Assembly: GCA_964518905.1 (NCBI GenBank)
Contig: CAZFJL010000012.1
Span: forward strand, 1 to 64,000
Origin: RDYZ01 sp964518905
Lineage (GTDB): Bacteria; Cyanobacteriota; Cyanobacteriia; Cyanobacteriales; Geitlerinemataceae
Length of the DNA stretch: 64,000 nt
Direction: 5' to 3'
The notes beneath the pieces were generated by a model. It was not told where the DNA came from. It searched no databases and saw only the letters and a list, made by a program, of their open reading frames with translations. The translations under genes were made by a program, and so were the position numbers. Below are positions 34,874-43,934 of the stretch, piece by piece (position 1 is the first letter of the stretch; each line of letters starts with the position of its first letter).

Positions 34874-36301
34874 ATGCCCCCACTCCTGCAAACCCCCAAA
34901 CCCCACGTTTCCGTCTCCTCCACTGACATCAACGACGCCCGTTTCCTCGTCCAGCCCGGTCAGGGGTTCGATGGTGTCGTCCTAGTGGAGAGTTATGACG
35001 GTTCCTGTACCGGCTCGCTGATGCAGGATGGACTACATATCCTGACCGCCGCCCACTGTTTCGACACCGGCAATCGCCCCAACCTCAACCCCGACCCGAG
35101 CCGAACCACGATTCGTTTTGACCTTCCCGGCGGCTCCCAACCTGTGGCCGTCGCGCAAATCTTTGTCCATCCCGAGTGGACATCCGGCAACGACGACGAT
35201 AACGACCTAGCGATCATCCGCCTCGCTCAGTCCGCCCCGAATGACGCCGATCGCTACGAGCTCTACACCACCCCCGACGAAATCGGCAAAACCTTTACGC
35301 GCGTCGGTTACGGCACAAGCGGCACAGGCGCAGCGGGCGAAGTTAGCGACGACCCGAACACGACGAAACGTGTCGGCAACAATATCTACGATGCCCTCGG
35401 CGATACGTTCACCCAACCCCCCGCAACCTTGCCCACCGGAGCGCTGAGACCCAACAATGATCCAGGGCTACAGCTCGCCTACGATTTCGATAATGGTAGC
35501 CCGACGAATGACGCTTTCGGGCGCGATTACGGTGTGGTGAATCTGGGGATCGATCGCGAAATCGGCACATCGCGCGGCGACTCCGGTGGCCCCGCGTTTA
35601 TCGATGGCAAAATCGCGGGTCTGGCCTCCTACGGTACATCGACTGCTGCCGATATTGATTTCGTTAGCGAGGATGCGGAGAGAGACTCGAACAACACCAG
35701 TTTTGGCGAGCTGTTTGCCGATGTGCGTGTGTCGGCCTATCTCGGCTGGATTGGCAGCACGTTGGGACAATCGAAAAGCGGCAATGACACGATGATCGGC
35801 ACGAGCCGCGCTGATACGTTGTTTGCGAATCAGGGTGATGATACGGTGGCGGCGCTGGGGGGTGATGATGTGGTGTTGGCGGGTCAGGGCAATGATGTGA
35901 TTACGGGGGATGATGGTGATGATCAGCTCGGTGGTAATAAGGGCAACGATATGATCGACTGTGGCGCGGGGAATGATATCGCGGTGGGTGGTCAGGATGA
36001 TGACACGCTGGCCGGTGGTGCGGGGGATGATCTGCTGTCGGGCGATCGGGGTCGCGATCTGCTGACGGGTGGTGATGGTGCGGATCGGTTCCAATTTTCG
36101 ACGATTAGCGAGGTCGAAATTATTACCGATTTTAGTGATGGTGTGGATGGTTTGAGTTTGTCGGGTTTGAGTTTTGCGGATCTGGCGATCAGTGCTGATG
36201 GTAGTGGTGGGACGGTGATCACTAGTGCGGCGTATCCGACGCTGAATGTGGTGATCCAAAACGTTGATCCGGGTGCGATCACGATCGCTGATTTCCGCTA
36301 A
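34874..36301 (+). CDS. Trypsin-like serine protease with RTX calcium-binding repeats
   Basis: A 475-residue protein. The S1 protease domain (about 15-300) has the catalytic triad H61 (LTAAHC), D111 (NDLAII) and S237 (GDSGGP). From about 305 to 400 come nonapeptide RTX repeats (GGxGxDxUx type: GNDVITGDDGDDQLGG, GGAGDDLLSGDRG), then a C-terminal part ending NVVIQNVDPGAITIADF. There is no signal peptide. RTX proteins are exported by type I secretion using the C-terminal signal, and the repeats fold with Ca2+ outside the cell; this route is inferred. No type I secretion genes are in the window. Confidence 0.85.
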   Translation: MPPLLQTPKPHVSVSSTDINDARFLVQPGQGFDGVVLVESYDGSCTGSLMQDGLHILTAAHCFDTGNRPNLNPDPSRTTIRFDLPGGSQPVAVAQIFVHPEWTSGNDDDNDLAIIRLAQSAPNDADRYELYTTPDEIGKTFTRVGYGTSGTGAAGEVSDDPNTTKRVGNNIYDALGDTFTQPPATLPTGALRPNNDPGLQLAYDFDNGSPTNDAFGRDYGVVNLGIDREIGTSRGDSGGPAFIDGKIAGLASYGTSTAADIDFVSEDAERDSNNTSFGELFADVRVSAYLGWIGSTLGQSKSGNDTMIGTSRADTLFANQGDDTVAALGGDDVVLAGQGNDVITGDDGDDQLGGNKGNDMIDCGAGNDIAVGGQDDDTLAGGAGDDLLSGDRGRDLLTGGDGADRFQFSTISEVEIITDFSDGVDGLSLSGLSFADLAISADGSGGTVITSAAYPTLNVVIQNVDPGAITIADFR

Positions 36302-36408
36302 TTCGCCCAGGTCAAAAATTGGATCGATCGCGGGGTGTGAGACCTTTGAGGTTTCCGAAACCTCCAAGGTCTGAAGTCACTACTTATTATTTTGGCTTAC
36401 TTCTTGGC

Positions 36409-37128
36409 CTACTTCATTGATGAATGAATTCCCGCCAAAACCGGAACATTCCACAACTGCGCCAACCGATCGCGCACCTCAAAAAAGCTTTCATAAGGCG
36501 TGTAAACTTTGCCACGATCGCCGAGATACGTCTTCAGACGACTCCGCGCAAACACCGTCGGAGCCGCCAGCGCCATATTTAAATCCGTCACCGAATCCCC
36601 GATCGCCACCCAATTCTCATTCGCAAAACCACCCGTCGGCAACGGCTCACCCAGATAACGGCTCACCACCTTCAGCTTATCCACCAACTCCACCTCGCCC
36701 TCAAACTCCGATCGCACCGTCAAATACTCCCCCGTCGTATCCACATCCATCGCGTGAATCCCCACCGCGCGATCGGCCAAATCGCCCAACGCCGCCTCCA
36801 CCATGCCGCAAATCCCCCCCGACACCACCACAAACTCTACACCCTGCCCATCCAGAAACTCGATCAGCTCCGACAAACCGGGACGCAACGGCTGCGATCG
36901 CGCCAACTCCAACATCGCCCCATAGCGATCGCTCGGAATCGCCTCCACCAGTTGCCGCACCCCAACCCGCAACGACAGCTCCAAATTGTAAAGCTGCGGC
37001 ATCACCCGTGCCGTCACCTCCGGCGCGAAGGTTTCGCAGGCCAGCACAAGCACGTCATTACAGGCGATCGTGCCGTCGAAATCACAAAAGACAATCCGGC
37101 GATCGGGGTCAATAGAAAAATAAGTCAC
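36409..37128 (-). CDS. HAD-family phosphatase, MtnX/SerB-like
   Basis: A 239-residue haloacid-dehalogenase hydrolase. Motif I is FCDFDGTIA (nucleophile Asp near 16), motif II is VVVSGG, and motif III/IV is AIGDSVTDLNMA. The cap region contains EVTARVMPQLYNLELSLRVG. The order is that of MtnX (2-hydroxy-3-keto-5-methylthiopentenyl-1-phosphate phosphatase) and phosphoserine phosphatase relatives. The other methionine-salvage genes are not present, so the substrate is open. The ATG at 37128 is used. Confidence 0.8.
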   Translation of the reverse strand: MTYFSIDPDRRIVFCDFDGTIACNDVLVLACETFAPEVTARVMPQLYNLELSLRVGVRQLVEAIPSDRYGAMLELARSQPLRPGLSELIEFLDGQGVEFVVVSGGICGMVEAALGDLADRAVGIHAMDVDTTGEYLTVRSEFEGEVELVDKLKVVSRYLGEPLPTGGFANENWVAIGDSVTDLNMALAAPTVFARSRLKTYLGDRGKVYTPYESFFEVRDRLAQLWNVPVLAGIHSSMK

Positions 37129-37271
37129 AGGGAAAATTAGGGAGAAGGGCAGCCCTTAGAGGATATCGAAAAAAGTACTTATACTCATCAAACTTCTGTA
37201 GCAGCAAACGATTCCTGATCGAACCGCAGAACAACAAGGCGAGAACACCACCCATAACGAAATACAGCCAC

Positions 37272-37301
37272 GAAAAAGCCGGGTCATGACCCGGCTTTTT
37301 C
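37272..37301. terminator. Bidirectional terminator after sbtB
   Basis: GAAAAAGCCGGGTCA at 37272-37286 pairs perfectly with TGACCCGGCTTTTTC ending at 37301. The stem has U-tracts on both strands. It lies 20 bases beyond the sbtB stop (minus strand) and may also end transcripts from the other side. Confidence 0.85.
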
Positions 37302-37319
37302 GGTTTGCGTCACCTCGGC

Positions 37320-37652
37320 TCAACAGCCATCAGGTCCGCAGAACTGGTGTGCGCTCAGTACTTCTGCATTACAGATATAGGCAATGCCCGAATAATCGTC
37401 AAAAAACTTTGCTGCAACCTCATCCGAAATCTTGATAGCCATATCCCGACTGTCGGTGAGCACCTCGATCTTGATGTTCGAGAAGGCTTCAGAAACGGTG
37501 GGTTGTCCCGACGATCGCACGTTACGACTGCCTTTACCGCCAGCGTCCACCACCGTATAACCGGTCGCCCCGGCTGCGTCGATGATCTTGGCGATCTTGT
37601 TCAACAACAACTTTTCCGTGACGATGACGAGCTTGCTTGCTGGCTTGGCCAT
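37320..37652 (-). CDS. sbtB: SbtB, PII-like regulator of bicarbonate uptake
   Basis: A 110-residue trimeric PII-like protein that binds adenine nucleotides, including cAMP, and regulates SbtA. PII-type strands are KLVIVTEKLLLNKIAKII and a T-loop region with VDAGGKGSRNVRSSGQP. The C terminus CGPDGC matches the redox-sensitive cysteine pair known in SbtB. The ATG at 37652 has GAGGT nine bases upstream, so a longer frame to 37775 is rejected. It lies 153 bases downstream of sbtA and is expected to be co-transcribed. Confidence 0.95.
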   Translation of the reverse strand: MAKPASKLVIVTEKLLLNKIAKIIDAAGATGYTVVDAGGKGSRNVRSSGQPTVSEAFSNIKIEVLTDSRDMAIKISDEVAAKFFDDYSGIAYICNAEVLSAHQFCGPDGC

Positions 37653-37805
37653 GTGAGTTACCTCTTTAATGTGTGTATTTATTGAACGATTATAGAAACC
37701 GAAGGAAATAGCAGCACCGCGCACGATCGCGCGGGTATGATCGCTGCCGCATTGGTCGCCTCGCCGGGGAAACACCGGCAGATGACGATCAACCTGGGTT
37801 CAGCT

Positions 37806-38807
37806 CTACATCAGAGCCTGGGCAAGTCCGATGTAGATCGGGATTCCCAAAGCAATCGCAACGGGTGTGCCGATCGCGGTGGATGCGCCGATATACGCGG
37901 AAGGGTTGGCCGACGGGATACCCGCTCGTAGCGTAGGCGGCCCCGAGATGTCAGAACTGGAAGCCGCCATGACGGCTAGAACCACCACACCACCAAGACT
38001 GAATCCCGTAGCAGCGTGAGCAATCATACCTAAGCCAAAGGCGATAAAACCATGTAGCAGCGGTGCGACAAAAGCATACACAGCGTACCACTGAGCCACC
38101 TGACGGAGCTCTTTGACTCTTGCAGCGGCCTCCATTCCCATGATCAGCATCAGTACCGAAAGTAGGCCACGGAAGAGAGGATTGTAGAAACTTTCATAGA
38201 CGCTTTCCGGCTTGGTTAGCAGTCCGAGAGCGAGTCCGAGGAGCAGCGCCGAGAGGGCGGAACCCTGGAGACTTTCCTTGACGATCGGCCAGATCTGAAC
38301 CCGCTCGCCTGTGGTTCCTTTCTTCTTGCTGGTATAAATGCTGGCCAAGACGATCGCCGTCACCAGCGCTGGAATATCCATGAAGGGATAGAGTGCAGCA
38401 GACCAGCCCTCATACGAGATATTTTGCGATTCCAGTAACGTCAGCGCGGCAGCGAAGGTAGAGCCACTCACCGCACCGAACAAACCTGCGGTCGCAATAC
38501 CATCTTCAGTTTTGACGTTCGGCAGCAAACATAACGTGTAGCGCCCGATAAAAACGACAAGGATACCAATTACCACAGCGAACAATGCGGGCAACAGCAT
38601 CTCCGTCAGATTGGCGTCTCGAATCTCCTGGCCACCGGTCAGGCCGACCTTAATGAGCAGCATGAAGACGATGAACTTATAGACGGGGTCCGGAATTGAT
38701 AGTCGGCTACCGACGGAGGCCGCGACTCCGCCACCAATCAGAAAACCGAGTGTCGGGGACTGTAACTGCGCTGCGAAACGCGCCAAGAAATCGGACAAAA
38801 AATCCAC
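37806..38807 (-). CDS. sbtA: SbtA, sodium-dependent bicarbonate transporter
   Basis: An inducible high-affinity Na+/HCO3- symporter of the CO2-concentrating mechanism in the plasma membrane. About ten helices are visible, including FAVVIGILVVFIGRYTLCLLP, the conserved GLFGAVSGSTFAAALTLLE in one half and VLAVMAASSSDISGPPTLRAGIP in the inverted half. The 333 residues are somewhat shorter than the roughly 370 of well-known SbtA, mainly in the central cytosolic loop. The GTG start at 38807 has AAGGAGG nine bases upstream. It is followed by sbtB. Confidence 0.95.
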   Translation of the reverse strand: MDFLSDFLARFAAQLQSPTLGFLIGGGVAASVGSRLSIPDPVYKFIVFMLLIKVGLTGGQEIRDANLTEMLLPALFAVVIGILVVFIGRYTLCLLPNVKTEDGIATAGLFGAVSGSTFAAALTLLESQNISYEGWSAALYPFMDIPALVTAIVLASIYTSKKKGTTGERVQIWPIVKESLQGSALSALLLGLALGLLTKPESVYESFYNPLFRGLLSVLMLIMGMEAAARVKELRQVAQWYAVYAFVAPLLHGFIAFGLGMIAHAATGFSLGGVVVLAVMAASSSDISGPPTLRAGIPSANPSAYIGASTAIGTPVAIALGIPIYIGLAQALM

Positions 38808-39066
38808 GTGGTAATTCCTCCTTGATCAGAGCTTAGGGATTAGGACTACAGACAAGCGCGGTCTCTAGCTTCGGTAGCGGGTTTTACGTCCCACACATTC
38901 CTTATAGCTAGAAACCTATCAAGGCTTCAAGTTCCATGCGATTGATTCTATGCTTAAAATGCGCTCGGGATCACATCGCACCACATAAGTAGTTAACGCA
39001 ATATTAAATCCGAGTCATAAGTTTACCTTTTGTTTGTTGTTCTCAAGGACTCCACGGTGTAGCGTC

Positions 39067-39309
39067 CTAATCGATTTGCAATGCCGGAGTTTCAGTTGGG
39101 GTGGTTAGTTCGATCGGAGAGCTATAGCGAGCTGCATTGACCCAAATGACGGATAGCAACAAGCCAGCACAACAACCAGCGAGAAAACTCCAACCGTGAG
39201 CAGGGTCTAAAACACAGAGCAAGCGGCGGTTACTGCCATAGATCTGGATAACCCAGCCCTCGCCAGCATCCAATTTGGGTTGCGACTGCTTCGATTCAAA
39301 TGTATTCAT
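39067..39309 (-). CDS. Small single-helix membrane protein upstream of sbtA
   Basis: An 80-residue protein, not recognised. Polar residues 1-40 (ESKQSQPKLDAGEGWVIQIYGSNRRL) precede one hydrophobic helix at about 42-63 (GWSFLAGCCAGLLLSVIWVN) and a short polar tail. The ATG at 39309 is favoured because GGAG lies eight bases upstream; a TTG 12 codons earlier is possible. It is the same direction as sbtA, 260 bases upstream. Whether it belongs to the carbon-uptake unit is unknown. Confidence 0.55.
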   Translation of the reverse strand: MNTFESKQSQPKLDAGEGWVIQIYGSNRRLLCVLDPAHGWSFLAGCCAGLLLSVIWVNAARYSSPIELTTPTETPALQID

Positions 39310-39783
39310 GATTTCCGCTCCATGCCTATCGTGTGTGTCGTTCAACAGGACAATGCCTATATGTTGGGTGGCGTATCAGAAACAGGGTCACGGCTTGGGG
39401 TCAGCCCAACCCAGGGCATAGCCAAAAAACTATGCTGTAACTGATTGCCATATCTTTTAGTGTATGTGAATACTTTGCCTATGAGCGGCCTTTTCAGGAG
39501 AAATCGCCTCGAATTAGCAGGCTCACGTTATAAGTGAATTTTATCGATTGCACTTTTGATAACGTGGTGGCGGAGTCAGTGCGTATAGCGAAAGCCGATT
39601 GTGTTATGGCGAAAGCCGATTGTATTAGGACACTCTTGTCCAAGCTGAAAACCGCACTATCCGCGAAGCGAAGGTTACGCCAACGACAAGCTCAGTGCTC
39701 TCAGCTTTTTTTGATCCGTCCTAAGCAAATCGTTTTTTGCTATATCTTTGGCGATCGCTCAGTCATCTTCGGTGCGATCGCGA
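39310..39783. other. Intergenic region with MITE-like element
   Basis: About 470 non-coding bases between the small membrane protein start and the helicase stop. The right half is occupied by the MITE-like copy at 39584-39744. The rest shows no gene with a credible start. Confidence 0.5.
39584..39744. repeat. MITE-like palindromic element, copy A
   Basis: It begins TATAGCGAAAGCCGATT and ends with the inverse, AAATCG...GCTATA. Copies B (44765-44880), C (48233-48356) and D (61134-61248) share its terminal repeats and the central AGCTGAGAGCACTGAGC block. This copy is longer (161 bases) because of a local duplication of the first 20-odd bases and a different centre. Confidence 0.8.
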
Positions 39784-41442
39784 CTACGGAGCAGAATCGG
39801 GATCGATCGTCTCGGCGTCCACGTCGATCGCGTCGCGGGGATCTTCGCGGTTGGGGGGAGGGGTCGGATCGTAGGGCTGGGTCGGCTCGGCGGCGCGGGG
39901 GGTCGATCGCGGATCGGGGCGGGTTTGGCGCGGTCGTTGGCCGTAAAGCGGGGTCGGCGAATCGGGCGAATCGGGCGAATCGGGCGAATCGTCAGGATTG
40001 CCGGGATTGTCGAGACCGTCGAAATCGGCGACCAATTCAAGCTGACGGATCGGTTCGGGCTTGGGTGCGGCAGTGGGCTTCTGACGTCGCCGTTGAGCTG
40101 TACCTTCTTCGGTGGTTCCCTCGGCGATCACTTCGTATAAAATCGCCTGCTTACCACTGGTGTTACCTTTACGCAAAACCCGCCCGAGCCGCTGGATATA
40201 TTCCCGCGTCGATCCGGTTCCTGATAGCAAAATCGCAATCCGCGCGTCCGGCACATCCACCCCTTCATTCAACACATGAGATGCCGCCAACACCGTATAA
40301 TCACCGGCTTTAAACCGCGTCAAAATGTCGTGTCGCTCTTTGACCGGGGTTTGGTGAGTGATGGCGGGGACGAGAAAGCTTTGGGAGATGCGATAAACGG
40401 TGGCGTTGTCGTTGGTGAAGACGAGGATACGATCGCCATGATGCCGCTCGATTAGCTCGGTCAACACGCGCAATTTGCTCTGGGTTCCGAGGGCGGTGGC
40501 CTTGGCTTCGTGGTGGGCTTTCATGGCGCGGCGTCCGTCTGCCGATCGGGCGCTGGCTTTAATAAACGTTTGCCAGCCTTGGATCGAGCCAAAGTAAATG
40601 TTGTTTTGGCGCAGGAAGGTGTTGCGAATGGTGATGCAACGATCGTAGCGATCGCGTTCCTCGTCCGATAGTGAGACTTCAATGCGCTCGATGCGGTGTT
40701 CGGCGAGGGCGCTCCCGGCCAGGTCTTCGGGCGATTTGCGGTAGAGTTCAGGGCCGATTAGTTCCGCGAGTTCGTCGTGGCGTCCGTCGGCGCGTTCGGG
40801 GGTGGCGGTCAGGCCGAGGCGGTAGGGTGCAAGGGAATATTCGGCGATCGCGCGGCAAAAGTCGGTGGGCAGGTGGTGGCATTCGTCGAAAATCACCAGG
40901 CCGTAGCGGTTGCCGATGGTTTCGGCGTGGATGGCGGCGCTGTCGTAGGTGGCGACGAGTAGCGGGGTGCGATCGTGGGAACCGCCGCCCAGTAGGCCGA
41001 TTTCGGTTCCGGGGAAAGCGGCTTCGAGGTTGGCGTACCACTGGTGCATCAAATCCAAGGTGGGGACGACGATCAGGGTGCTGCGGGGAGTGGCGGCGAT
41101 GCAGAGATGAGCGAGGTAGGTTTTACCGGCGGCGGTGGGCAAGACCACAACGCCGCGCCGTCCGGCCTGTTTCCAGGCGGCGAGGGCTTCAGTTTGGTGG
41201 GGGTATGGCTCGAAGGCAAGCTGGGGTTTAAGTTCGAGCTTGTCAAAACCGGAGGCGTTGTCCTCGAACTGGGTTTCGGCTTGGCGCAGGGCTTCGACGA
41301 GGGGGCGATAGTCGATCGCGCGGATGCGAAATTTTTCGATGCGATCGTCCCAGGTGGCGAAGTCAACCCAGGCTCGACCGCGCGGCGGCGGATGCAGGAT
41401 CAGCGTGCCGCGATCGAAGGTGAGGGTGGAGGTTCGGGGCAT
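39784..41442 (-). CDS. DEAD/DEAH-box helicase, XPB-like superfamily 2
   Basis: A 552-residue SF2 helicase. The N-terminal domain (1-80) with RGRAWVDFATWDDR and the Q-motif-like region before LPTAAGKTYLAH (Walker A, near 99) lead to motif II FDECHHLP. Motif III is LGLTATPERADGR. Motifs IV-VI include ILVFTNDN, VLNEGVDVP and RLGRVLRKG. The family includes archaeal and bacterial XPB-like repair helicases, usually DNA-acting. The last 100 residues are a Pro/Asp/Ser-rich disordered tail, part of it DSPDSPDSP coded by a 9-bp tandem repeat (39957-39992). XPB partner nuclease genes are not adjacent. Confidence 0.85.
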   Translation of the reverse strand: MPRTSTLTFDRGTLILHPPPRGRAWVDFATWDDRIEKFRIRAIDYRPLVEALRQAETQFEDNASGFDKLELKPQLAFEPYPHQTEALAAWKQAGRRGVVVLPTAAGKTYLAHLCIAATPRSTLIVVPTLDLMHQWYANLEAAFPGTEIGLLGGGSHDRTPLLVATYDSAAIHAETIGNRYGLVIFDECHHLPTDFCRAIAEYSLAPYRLGLTATPERADGRHDELAELIGPELYRKSPEDLAGSALAEHRIERIEVSLSDEERDRYDRCITIRNTFLRQNNIYFGSIQGWQTFIKASARSADGRRAMKAHHEAKATALGTQSKLRVLTELIERHHGDRILVFTNDNATVYRISQSFLVPAITHQTPVKERHDILTRFKAGDYTVLAASHVLNEGVDVPDARIAILLSGTGSTREYIQRLGRVLRKGNTSGKQAILYEVIAEGTTEEGTAQRRRQKPTAAPKPEPIRQLELVADFDGLDNPGNPDDSPDSPDSPDSPTPLYGQRPRQTRPDPRSTPRAAEPTQPYDPTPPPNREDPRDAIDVDAETIDPDSAP

Positions 41443-41552
41443 GGGGACGGCGCGATCGGTAGTAGTTTTGGGGTACGTGGTTCGTGATTGCGTGGTTCGG
41501 TGTTAGTTCAGACCGAACGCCCCTTCAACGAGAACCTTGTCTAACGATAACG

Positions 41553-42065
41553 TTAGTCTGGCTCATCGATTTCGGCTACTTGCGACGCAATCGATAGGCG
41601 GATCTCTCCATCATCTTCATAGACGTCATAGTCGCTAATCACGCGATCGTATCCCGCAAAATTGTCCAGTTTGTCTTGAATCATCGCTTCTAAAATTTGG
41701 CGTAGATTGTGATTTTCGATCGGATCACTATCCGGCAGCGCCACTTGAATAAAGCTATTGAGGAGAACGTTGTGTCGCTCTGGTGGCATCAGGGCCGTGT
41801 TCCACGCCACAAGCGCTAAGGGCAAGATATTTTGGTATTCACCGAGCGTCGGTGAATCGCTGGTATAAGGTGCTAGGAAATCATGCATGATCGCCGACAT
41901 TTTGAGCTGTCCTTTTTTTGCTCGGAACGACTTCATACCTTGGCTCGACGCTTTTTGCTCAAACCGACGAAACGAAGATTCTTGTTTCTCATCCTCCGAT
42001 CGCGAGGCCGTTTCGAGCTGCTGAATTTCGCGAAGTAAATTCGACTTTTTTTTGTTTTTACCCAT
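41553..42065 (-). CDS. Hypothetical cytosolic protein
   Basis: A 170-residue protein, not recognised. The basic start (GKNKKKSNLLREIQQ) and acidic end (YDVYEDDGEIRL, EIDEPD) flank a helical core with SAIMHDFLAPYTSD, ALVAWNTALMPPERH and LRQILEAMIQDKL. The ATG at 42065 is taken because the 19 codons upstream have no matching start context. It sits between the helicase and the rnc terminator, all on the minus strand. Confidence 0.7.
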   Translation of the reverse strand: MGKNKKKSNLLREIQQLETASRSEDEKQESSFRRFEQKASSQGMKSFRAKKGQLKMSAIMHDFLAPYTSDSPTLGEYQNILPLALVAWNTALMPPERHNVLLNSFIQVALPDSDPIENHNLRQILEAMIQDKLDNFAGYDRVISDYDVYEDDGEIRLSIASQVAEIDEPD

Positions 42066-42227
42066 CGTACAGATAGCTCCCAAAGCGTCATACTTTGCGA
42101 TGATACGTCGTAAGCAAACCAAAACATCGCACCTGTGAGACTTTCCTTAACAAGTAAGGAGAGTTAGGGCGTGTCATCAATTAATCGTAGAACCCTTATC
42201 GATCAAGCTGTTGAACGTCCGACCCAA

Positions 42228-42283
42228 CAAAAAACTAGGGGCTGTCACCCCGACTGGGTCAGCGCTAGAAGATGACAGCCCCT
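42228..42283 (-). terminator. Rho-independent terminator of rnc
   Basis: AGGGGCTGTCA (42273-42283, minus strand) pairs with TGACAGCCCCT (42237-42247 on the plus strand). On the minus strand it is followed by TAGTTTTTTG. The stem begins at the rnc stop codon, so the gene's last codon is part of the hairpin. Confidence 0.8.
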
Positions 42284-42986
42284 AAGCTCCATCCCCTCGA
42301 TCCTTCGCCTCGATCGCCAGATAAGCCGCCCGCGCCGCCGCCTTTTCCGCCTCCTGCTTGCGTTTGCCCATGCCCTGACCATAGGCACGATCCCCAATCC
42401 GCACCTCCGCCGTAAACATCCGCGCATGATCCGGGCCACTTTCACCCACGATCACATAAATCGGCGTTGCTTTCAGATTCGCCAGCGCCCACTGCTGCAA
42501 ACGCCCCTTCGCATCGATCAGCGGTTCGACCGTAGCCGCATCCTCACCGGCCTGCTCACGCCGATCGAGTTCCGCCTCCATCATTTCATCGACAAACACG
42601 CGCACCACATCCAACCCCGAATCCAGATACAGCGCCCCCAGATACGCCTCGAACGCATCACTCAACACCGCATCACTATCGCGCCCGCCATCATTCGCCG
42701 CACCGCGCCCGAGCGAAAGCCGATCGCCCAAGCCAAACTGACGCGCAAACGTCGCCAACTGCGGCTCATCGACCAACTGCGATCGTAGGCGCGTCATCTG
42801 CGCTTCACTCATGTCGGGAAAAACCTCGTAGAGCAAATCCGCCACGAGAAAACCGAGCAGCGCATCGCCGAGAAATTCGAGCCGCTCGTTGTGATCCCAG
42901 CCCGGATTTTCGTTGGTGAAGGAGCGGTGGGTGAAGGCGCGATCGAGCAGGGTCTGATCGCGAATCGTGGGAAGTTCGAGTGTCAT
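42282..42986 (-). CDS. rnc: Ribonuclease III
   Basis: A double-strand-specific endoribonuclease for rRNA and other RNA processing. The catalytic signature ERLEFLGDALL lies near 35-45, with further acidic residues in DAFEAYLGALYLDSG. The RNA-binding domain in the last 70 residues has GESGPDHARMFTAEVRIG, GMGKRKQEAEKAAARAAY. The 234-residue length is normal when the ATG at 42986 is used; the frame extends 58 codons further but lacks conservation. It is divergent from fabG, the two starts lying 119 bases apart. Confidence 0.95.
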   Translation of the reverse strand: MTLELPTIRDQTLLDRAFTHRSFTNENPGWDHNERLEFLGDALLGFLVADLLYEVFPDMSEAQMTRLRSQLVDEPQLATFARQFGLGDRLSLGRGAANDGGRDSDAVLSDAFEAYLGALYLDSGLDVVRVFVDEMMEAELDRREQAGEDAATVEPLIDAKGRLQQWALANLKATPIYVIVGESGPDHARMFTAEVRIGDRAYGQGMGKRKQEAEKAAARAAYLAIEAKDRGDGA

Positions 42987-43104
42987 GGACGTTATGCAGG
43001 AGAGGAAACGGGACAGGATATAAGACAGAAGCAGCAGGACGCAACGATCGGCCAGCCACGCCGTAAAATGATGACTCGTTAACGTTTTAAGACGCAGGAG
43101 AACG

Positions 43105-43866
43105 ATGGAAGCGCTACCCGAAAGCCAGCAGCATTTGAAGGATAAAGTCGCGATCGTCACGGGCGGATCGCGGGGGATCGGTCGGGCAACGGCGCTCGCC
43201 CTCGCGGCCAGTGGTGCAAGCGTGGCGGTGAATTATGCCAGCTCCAGCGGCGCGGCGGATGAGGTTGTCGCCGCGATCGAGGCCATGGGCGGCAAGGCGA
43301 TCGCGGTGAAAGCCGATGTCTCAAAAGAAGATGAAGTCGAAGCTTTGGTCAAAGCGACGAAAACCGAATTCGGACGGATTGACGTTTTGGTTAACAACGC
43401 TGGGATCACCCGTGACACCTTGCTTTTACGGATGAAACTGGCCGATTGGCAGGCCGTGATCGATCTCAACCTCACAGGGGTTTTCCTCTGTACCCGAGCC
43501 GTGAGCAAAATCATGCTCAAGCAAAAATCCGGACGCATCATTAATATTGCCTCCGTGGCCGGTCAAATGGGTAACCCTGGTCAAGCGAACTATAGCGCAG
43601 CTAAAGCGGGCGTGATTGGCTTTACAAAAACGGTCGCCAAGGAGCTTGCGCCCCGTGGTGTCACGGTGAATGCAGTGGCTCCGGGCTTCATCTCGACGGA
43701 TATGACGAGCGATCTTGAAGCAGATGGCATTCTACAATTTATCCCCCTCGGTCGCTATGGCGAGGCCGATGAAGTGGCGGGGATGATTCGCTTTTTGGCG
43801 GCAGATCCGGCGGCGGCGTACATCACAGGTCAGACGTTTAATGTCGATGGCGGCATGGTGATGTAG
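43105..43866 (+). CDS. fabG: 3-oxoacyl-[ACP] reductase
   Basis: It reduces beta-ketoacyl-ACP in fatty-acid elongation with NADPH. The SDR motif TGGSRGIGRA lies near 20-30 and NNAGITRD near 93. The catalytic triad is S150, Y163 and K167 (YSAAKAG), followed by VNAVAPGFISTDMT. The 253-residue length is normal. The ATG at 43105 has AGGAGA eight bases upstream. The gene ends immediately before the dispersed repeat at 43869-43934. Confidence 0.93.
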   Translation: MEALPESQQHLKDKVAIVTGGSRGIGRATALALAASGASVAVNYASSSGAADEVVAAIEAMGGKAIAVKADVSKEDEVEALVKATKTEFGRIDVLVNNAGITRDTLLLRMKLADWQAVIDLNLTGVFLCTRAVSKIMLKQKSGRIINIASVAGQMGNPGQANYSAAKAGVIGFTKTVAKELAPRGVTVNAVAPGFISTDMTSDLEADGILQFIPLGRYGEADEVAGMIRFLAADPAAAYITGQTFNVDGGMVM

Positions 43867-43868
43867 AA

Positions 43869-43934
43869 GTAGGGTGGGCATTGCCCACCATGTCGAAATC
43901 GCGGGTTAATCGTGGTGGGCATTGCCCACCCTAC
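43869..43934. repeat. Dispersed palindromic repeat, GTAGGGTGGGC family, two-armed copy
   Basis: Arms at about 43869-43889 and 43914-43934. It fills the whole convergent gap between fabG (stop at 43866) and the GFA gene, and the GFA stop codon (CTA at 43931-43933, read on the minus strand) lies inside the second arm. Confidence 0.9.
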
